From NCBI GenBank assembly GCA_001438985.1, contig LIAZ01000033.1, positions 1 to 9,741 of the forward strand: a DNA stretch of 9,741 nt. Direction: 5' to 3'. This document shows positions 6,556 to 9,741 of the stretch, piece by piece. Every line of letters starts with the position of its first letter. Within the stretch, counting starts at the first letter, position 1. Position numbers and translations under genes: made by a program. The notes under the pieces were generated by a model. The model was not told where the DNA came from and made no database searches. It saw only the letters and a list, made by a program, of their open reading frames with translations. This stretch comes from Acidimicrobium sp. BACL17 MAG-120823-bin42. GTDB taxonomy: Bacteria; Actinomycetota; Acidimicrobiia; Acidimicrobiales; Ilumatobacteraceae.

Positions 6556-8475
6556 CTACCCCCGGAGGGTGGCTCCAAGCTTTTCAGCGGCCGCAATGCA
6601 CTTCGCACGCACTTCCGATACTTCCACATCAGTCAGCGTTCGATCGGGAGCCTGCAGGCGCAACCGGTAGGCAAGACTGCGGGCATCGTTGCTCACACCT
6701 TTGCCGCGATAGATGTCAAATAGCGCAACATCGACCAGCAGATTGCCCCCCGCCTGACGGATCGCCTTCACCATCGTCGCAGCCGACACCGTATTGCCCA
6801 CAACAAAGGCCAAATCGAAGTCGCTCGAAGGAAATTTGCTCACGAGTTGGGCTGACTGTGACTTTGGCACCTCACTCAACACAACAGACAAGTTGACTTC
6901 GAGACACGCCACACGGCCAACTATTCCTGCATTGGCCAACACGGTTGGATCAATCTCTCCGACGGCACCGAGCACCGCTTTGCCACGTTTGAGTTGAGCG
7001 CTACGCGTTGCGTGATATCCAGTAGGAGGTTGATCTTGGGCAAGCTGGGCACCAATACCAAGGCCTGCAGAAACCTGACTCCACATATCCATCGCAATTG
7101 ATGCATCGGCTCCCGCAACCATGATGCAGAGTGATTCGAACTCATCGGGAAGAATTTCGGTGCCCTGCGGGTAGACATGACCAATCTCGAATAGAGAAAT
7201 GTCGCGGATCCGATGCGATTGATTGTAGGCAATCGACTTCAACATTCCTGGCAACAGCGATGTTCGCAACACGCTCTCTTCAGCGACAAGCGGATTGGCT
7301 AGTCGCAACGCGTTGTCTTCACTAAGCCCGACCTTAATTAATTCACCAGGTGCAAGAAACGGATTCGGCATTGCTTCGCTTGCACCGAGTGACACCACAA
7401 TCTCGCGCAACAAGCGGCGTCGCTTCTGCACATCGGAAAGACGTCCATGCACGGGCGACGTCGGCACGATTTTGCCTAAATTGTCATAGCCATAGTGGCG
7501 AGCGACTTCTTCTACGATGTCGATTTCGCTACTGCAGTCGTTGCGCCACGATGGAATACCAACAACAACTGACCCATCAGTTGCAGATTTGGCAATGGTG
7601 AACCCGATTGGAGCAATGACATCCTCGAGGCCTTTTGCAGTGACATCGATACCGAGCACTCGCTTAATGGTGTTCAGTCGCACTTGCGTAGTTCTCACCT
7701 GCTTAGGCAATGCATCGGTTCGAGCATCGGTAGCACCCGCATGCACAACCAAGTTTGGGCACGTGATACGAAGTAGTTCGGCGAATCGAGCGAAGGCGAA
7801 ATCTGCTCCATAGGGATCAACTCCCCTCTCAAATCGGAGTGATGCTTCGGTGCGCAACGCGTGTCGCGTGGACGTTGCCCGAACGGCATCAGGTTCAAAG
7901 AAGGCAATCTCCACAGCAATCGATGTTGTTACATCGGTTACTTCCGAATCCAGACCGCCCATGATGCCAGCGATACCCACAGGCTTGTCTTGTGCATTGC
8001 AAATCAGTAGGTCACCTGCTGAAAGCGTTCGCTCGACCGCATCCAAGGTAGTGAATCGCTCGCCTTCATTTGCGAGACGAACGATGAATCCATCCCTCAC
8101 GGCTTCAAAGTCGTATGCATGATTTGGTTGGTTTAGCTCGAGATTCACCAGGTTTGAAACATCGACAACGTTGTTGATCGATCGCATTCCTGCGCGGGCA
8201 AGACGGCGCGCAATCCAATCAGGTGATTGCGTAATCGAAATTCCTGACATCACCCGCACGGCGAATCGACTGCATCGCTCTGGTGCGGAAATAGCTACGG
8301 GAACACTTAACGACTTTCCCGTCTCTGATTGATCGATCTTGGGCAGCGTCAACGACTTGCCCATACCTGCAGCCACATCACGCGCAACACCCAAATAGCC
8401 AGTGCAATCAGGGCGGTTTCTTGTGACGTCTAGGTCGAACACCACATCGGAGTCAACGCCGAGTGCCTCGTACAC
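6556..8475 (-). CDS. pheT: Phenylalanyl-tRNA synthetase beta subunit, C-terminal part after a frameshift
   Basis: This is the main part of the PheT chain of the (alpha-beta)2 synthetase. The open frame gives 639 residues if begun at the GTG at 8475. By homology the frame continues upstream to about 8499 with KGTALGRD before VYEALGV, so the GTG is not a natural start. Recognisable segments are DLDVTRNRPDCTGYLGVARDV near the start, the B3/B4 editing-domain region, a B5 domain (RLNTIKRVLGIDVTAKG), the catalytic-like B6/B7 region (NPLVAEESVLRTSLLPGML), and a C-terminal ferredoxin-fold anticodon-binding domain (KFPSSDFDLAFVV to the end). Joined to the upstream fragment the protein would be about 785 residues, the normal PheT length. 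The stop is TAG, 48 bp before argC. All conserved domains remain readable, so the break looks recent or artefactual. Confidence 0.9.
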   Translation of the reverse strand: MYEALGVDSDVVFDLDVTRNRPDCTGYLGVARDVAAGMGKSLTLPKIDQSETGKSLSVPVAISAPERCSRFAVRVMSGISITQSPDWIARRLARAGMRSINNVVDVSNLVNLELNQPNHAYDFEAVRDGFIVRLANEGERFTTLDAVERTLSAGDLLICNAQDKPVGIAGIMGGLDSEVTDVTTSIAVEIAFFEPDAVRATSTRHALRTEASLRFERGVDPYGADFAFARFAELLRITCPNLVVHAGATDARTDALPKQVRTTQVRLNTIKRVLGIDVTAKGLEDVIAPIGFTIAKSATDGSVVVGIPSWRNDCSSEIDIVEEVARHYGYDNLGKIVPTSPVHGRLSDVQKRRRLLREIVVSLGASEAMPNPFLAPGELIKVGLSEDNALRLANPLVAEESVLRTSLLPGMLKSIAYNQSHRIRDISLFEIGHVYPQGTEILPDEFESLCIMVAGADASIAMDMWSQVSAGLGIGAQLAQDQPPTGYHATRSAQLKRGKAVLGAVGEIDPTVLANAGIVGRVACLEVNLSVVLSEVPKSQSAQLVSKFPSSDFDLAFVVGNTVSAATMVKAIRQAGGNLLVDVALFDIYRGKGVSNDARSLAYRLRLQAPDRTLTDVEVSEVRAKCIAAAEKLGATLRG

Positions 8476-8912
8476 ATCACGCCCAAGCGCTGTGCCCTTG
8501 GAAGAATCAGCAAACCGCTACCGTCCGAACTCAGTCCGATTTCGGTGCCCGAACACAACATACCTTCGCTATCGATTCCCAAGATTCCACGCTGAGTGAT
8601 CACACGACCGTCTGGCATGTTGGTGCCAAGCGTCGCTAGCGGAACAATGTCGCCTGCCTGCATGTTCGTGGCTCCGCACCACACGTGGCGCTCCACTCCG
8701 TCGCCAGCATCGACATACACACGTGTCACTTTGGCTGCATCGGGATGCTTCTCGAGGCGAAGCACCTGTGCTGTTACGACGCCTTTTACGGGAGTGCCTA
8801 CATGCTCTACGGATTCGACTGCCAAGCCAAGTTCTGTGATGCGTTCAGCGAGCGCATCAATGTCGTCACCAAAGTCAGCGAACTCCTTTAGCCATGAATG
8901 AAGAATCTTCAT
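8430..8912 (-). CDS. pheT: Phenylalanyl-tRNA synthetase beta subunit, N-terminal fragment before the frameshift
   Basis: This frame starts at an ATG that overlaps the pheS stop (ATGA), with a TGAGG ribosome site 8 nt upstream (8921-8925). Residues 1-138 are good PheT: MKILHSWLKEFAD at the start, then the EMAP/OB-fold tRNA-binding-like B2 domain (about 40-138) with LEKHPDAAKVTRVYVDAG (53-70), VWCGATNM (77-84), GIDSEGMLCSGTEIGL (112-127) and DGSGLLILP (130-138). After P138 the frame yields 22 residues unlike PheT (RAQRLGVMC and so on) before stopping at 8430-8432. The expected continuation, KGTALGRDVYEALGV, is present in the other frame. As it stands this fragment would not make a functional beta subunit. 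It belongs with the 6556-8475 part as one gene carrying a one-base loss. Confidence 0.88.
   Translation of the reverse strand: MKILHSWLKEFADFGDDIDALAERITELGLAVESVEHVGTPVKGVVTAQVLRLEKHPDAAKVTRVYVDAGDGVERHVWCGATNMQAGDIVPLATLGTNMPDGRVITQRGILGIDSEGMLCSGTEIGLSSDGSGLLILPRAQRLGVMCTRHSALTPMWCST
8495..8503 (-). other. pheT: Frameshift site in pheT (one base missing)
   Basis: On the minus strand the sequence reads CTT CCA AGG GCA in the upstream frame. Inserting any single base after CC gives CTT CCN AAG GGC ACA, that is Leu-Pro-Lys-Gly-Thr, and restores one continuous PheT of about 785 residues. The upstream limit for the switch is a TAG in the downstream frame at 8518-8520, and the downstream limit is the upstream frame's stop at 8430-8432. 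The context is not a canonical X-XXY-YYZ slippery heptamer. Confidence 0.88.
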
Positions 8913-9741
8913 GAGAACTGCCTCAGGAACCGCAAATCGTTTGTATACATTTCGCGAATGTCTTCGACATTGTGGCGTTCTTTAGCCATTCGATCGATCC
9001 CGAATCCAAATGCAAAACCCGTGTACTCATCGGGGTCAATTCCGCCAGCGCGTAACACGTTTGGATGCATCATTCCGCATCCACCAAGCTCGATCCACGC
9101 ACCGTTTGCACGGCGGATATCGAATTCTGCGCTTGGTTCGGTGAACGGGAAAAAAGATGGCCGCAATCGGCTTGAAAAGTCGTTGCCAAAAAATGCCTTG
9201 GTGAAGGCTTCAATGATTCCGGCCAAATGAGCAAATGTGATTCCCTTATCGACAACTATTCCTTCAATCTGATGAAACACCGGCATATGAGTTGCATCTG
9301 GTGTGTCGCGACGGAATACACGTCCTGGCATGACGGCGTAAATGGGCGGCTTCCATGTCTGCATGACACGAATCTGCACCGGCGATGTATGCGTTCGCAA
9401 CAACACCGAATTCGGTTCTTGATCCGCCGATGTCGGTTCAATAAACATCGTGTCAAACTCACTTCGAGCAGGATGCGTCTTTGGCATATTGAGTGCTTCA
9501 AAGTTGTAGAAATCTGTTTCGACTTCTGGACCTTCGGCAACTTGAAAGCCAAGCCCAATGAACACGTCTTCCAGCCGCTGTGTCGCCTGAGTAACAATAT
9601 GAGTTGTACCCCGTCGTTTTGCACTCACAAATTCGGATAAATCCATTGCTTCAGAAGCAACTTGGGATGCTCGCTCGCCGGCAAGCAGCGTTGACATCCG
9701 ATCTGTTAAGGCTGCTTCAATTAATTGAGCGCACGCATTGA
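8909..9741 (-). CDS. pheS: Phenylalanyl-tRNA synthetase alpha subunit, C-terminal part (5' end cut by window edge)
   Basis: Catalytic subunit of the class II (alpha-beta)2 enzyme that attaches phenylalanine to tRNA-Phe. The frame is open to the window edge: upstream of the internal ATG at 9697, codons read QLIEAALTDR, typical of the end of the N-terminal coiled-coil arm. I therefore treat that Met as internal and the gene as truncated by the window; about 276 residues of a usual ~350 are visible. Class II motif 1 region is GFQVAEGPEVETDFYNFEAL, motif 2 is GRVFRRDTPDATHMPVFHQIEG, motif 3 is GFAFGFGIDRMAKERH, and the phenylalanine-pocket segment is IELGGCGMMHPNVL. The C-terminus LRFLRQFS is canonical. 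Its TGA overlaps the pheT ATG (ATGA), so the two subunits are translationally coupled. Confidence 0.96.
   Translation of the reverse strand, partial: NACAQLIEAALTDRMSTLLAGERASQVASEAMDLSEFVSAKRRGTTHIVTQATQRLEDVFIGLGFQVAEGPEVETDFYNFEALNMPKTHPARSEFDTMFIEPTSADQEPNSVLLRTHTSPVQIRVMQTWKPPIYAVMPGRVFRRDTPDATHMPVFHQIEGIVVDKGITFAHLAGIIEAFTKAFFGNDFSSRLRPSFFPFTEPSAEFDIRRANGAWIELGGCGMMHPNVLRAGGIDPDEYTGFAFGFGIDRMAKERHNVEDIREMYTNDLRFLRQFS

Noticed and set aside
6558..6570. Small GC-rich inverted repeat ACCC-CCGGA-GGGT at the pheT 3' end as a possible terminator
   Set aside because: The stem is only about 4 bp, lies within the pheT coding end and stop, and is not followed by a T-rich run on either strand.
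6507..6896. 129-codon plus-strand open frame beginning in the argC operator region
   Set aside because: It runs antisense through the conserved anticodon-binding domain of PheT, lacks recognisable features, and its start lies inside the palindromic operator.
8473..8475. GTG at 8473-8475 as a genuine start of a separate C-terminal PheT protein
   Set aside because: Conserved PheT residues (KGTALGRD) continue upstream of it in the same frame and no ribosome site is evident; it is an internal valine.
8430..8520. Programmed -1 ribosomal frameshifting to make full-length PheT
   Set aside because: The zero-frame context CTT CCA AGG offers no X-XXY-YYZ heptamer and no re-pairing after a -1 slip; PheT is not known to need recoding. 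An indel is simpler.
9695..9697. ATG at 9695-9697 as the true pheS start
   Set aside because: The frame stays open to the window edge with coiled-coil-like residues typical of PheS upstream, and a start here would remove most of the N-terminal arm.

Overview
The window is a compact bacterial housekeeping region with every gene on the minus strand. It encodes arginine biosynthesis flanked by aminoacyl-tRNA synthetase genes. Read in the direction of transcription (high to low coordinates) the order is pheS (5' end outside the window) - pheT (broken by a one-base frameshift) - argC - argB - argD - argF - argR - argH - tyrS (3' end outside the window). The pheST-arg-tyrS arrangement, a mid-cluster argR, an ornithine carbamoyltransferase of the FEKPS-x-RTR type and an arginine-sensitive type of acetylglutamate kinase point to Actinobacteria/Actinomycetota. 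Base composition looks moderate rather than very GC-rich, and together with the gene order this would fit an uncultured aquatic Acidimicrobiia-like lineage. That lineage call is inference from family resemblance only.

Layout. Positions 9741-8909 hold the catalytic domain of PheS. Positions 8912-6556 hold PheT, whose reading frame shifts near 8499. A 48-bp gap (6508-6555), the only real intergenic space in the window, holds two tandem ArgR operators overlapping a promoter with a perfect TATAAT. That -10 box lies so close to the argC ATG that the mRNA is probably leaderless. From 6507 to 618 run argC, argB, argD, argF, argR and argH, every junction being a 4-bp ATGA overlap. After a 9-bp gap, tyrS runs from 608 off the left edge. 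No stretch over 300 bases lacks a gene, and I see no RNA genes, mobile elements, CRISPR arrays or large repeats.

How the genes work together. ArgB, ArgC and ArgD convert N-acetylglutamate to N-acetylornithine. ArgF converts ornithine to citrulline, and ArgH makes arginine from argininosuccinate. ArgR with bound arginine should close the operon, itself included, at the two operators. Two steps are missing: argJ (or argE), which releases ornithine from acetylornithine and normally sits between argC and argB in this cluster type, and argG, which normally sits between argR and argH. Both must be encoded elsewhere or replaced. PheS and PheT form phenylalanyl-tRNA synthetase and TyrS is tyrosyl-tRNA synthetase; they share the locus but not the pathway.

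I found no undescribed multi-gene system. The points worth a second look are the pheT frameshift, the argJ-less argC-argB junction, and the operator/leaderless promoter ahead of argC.
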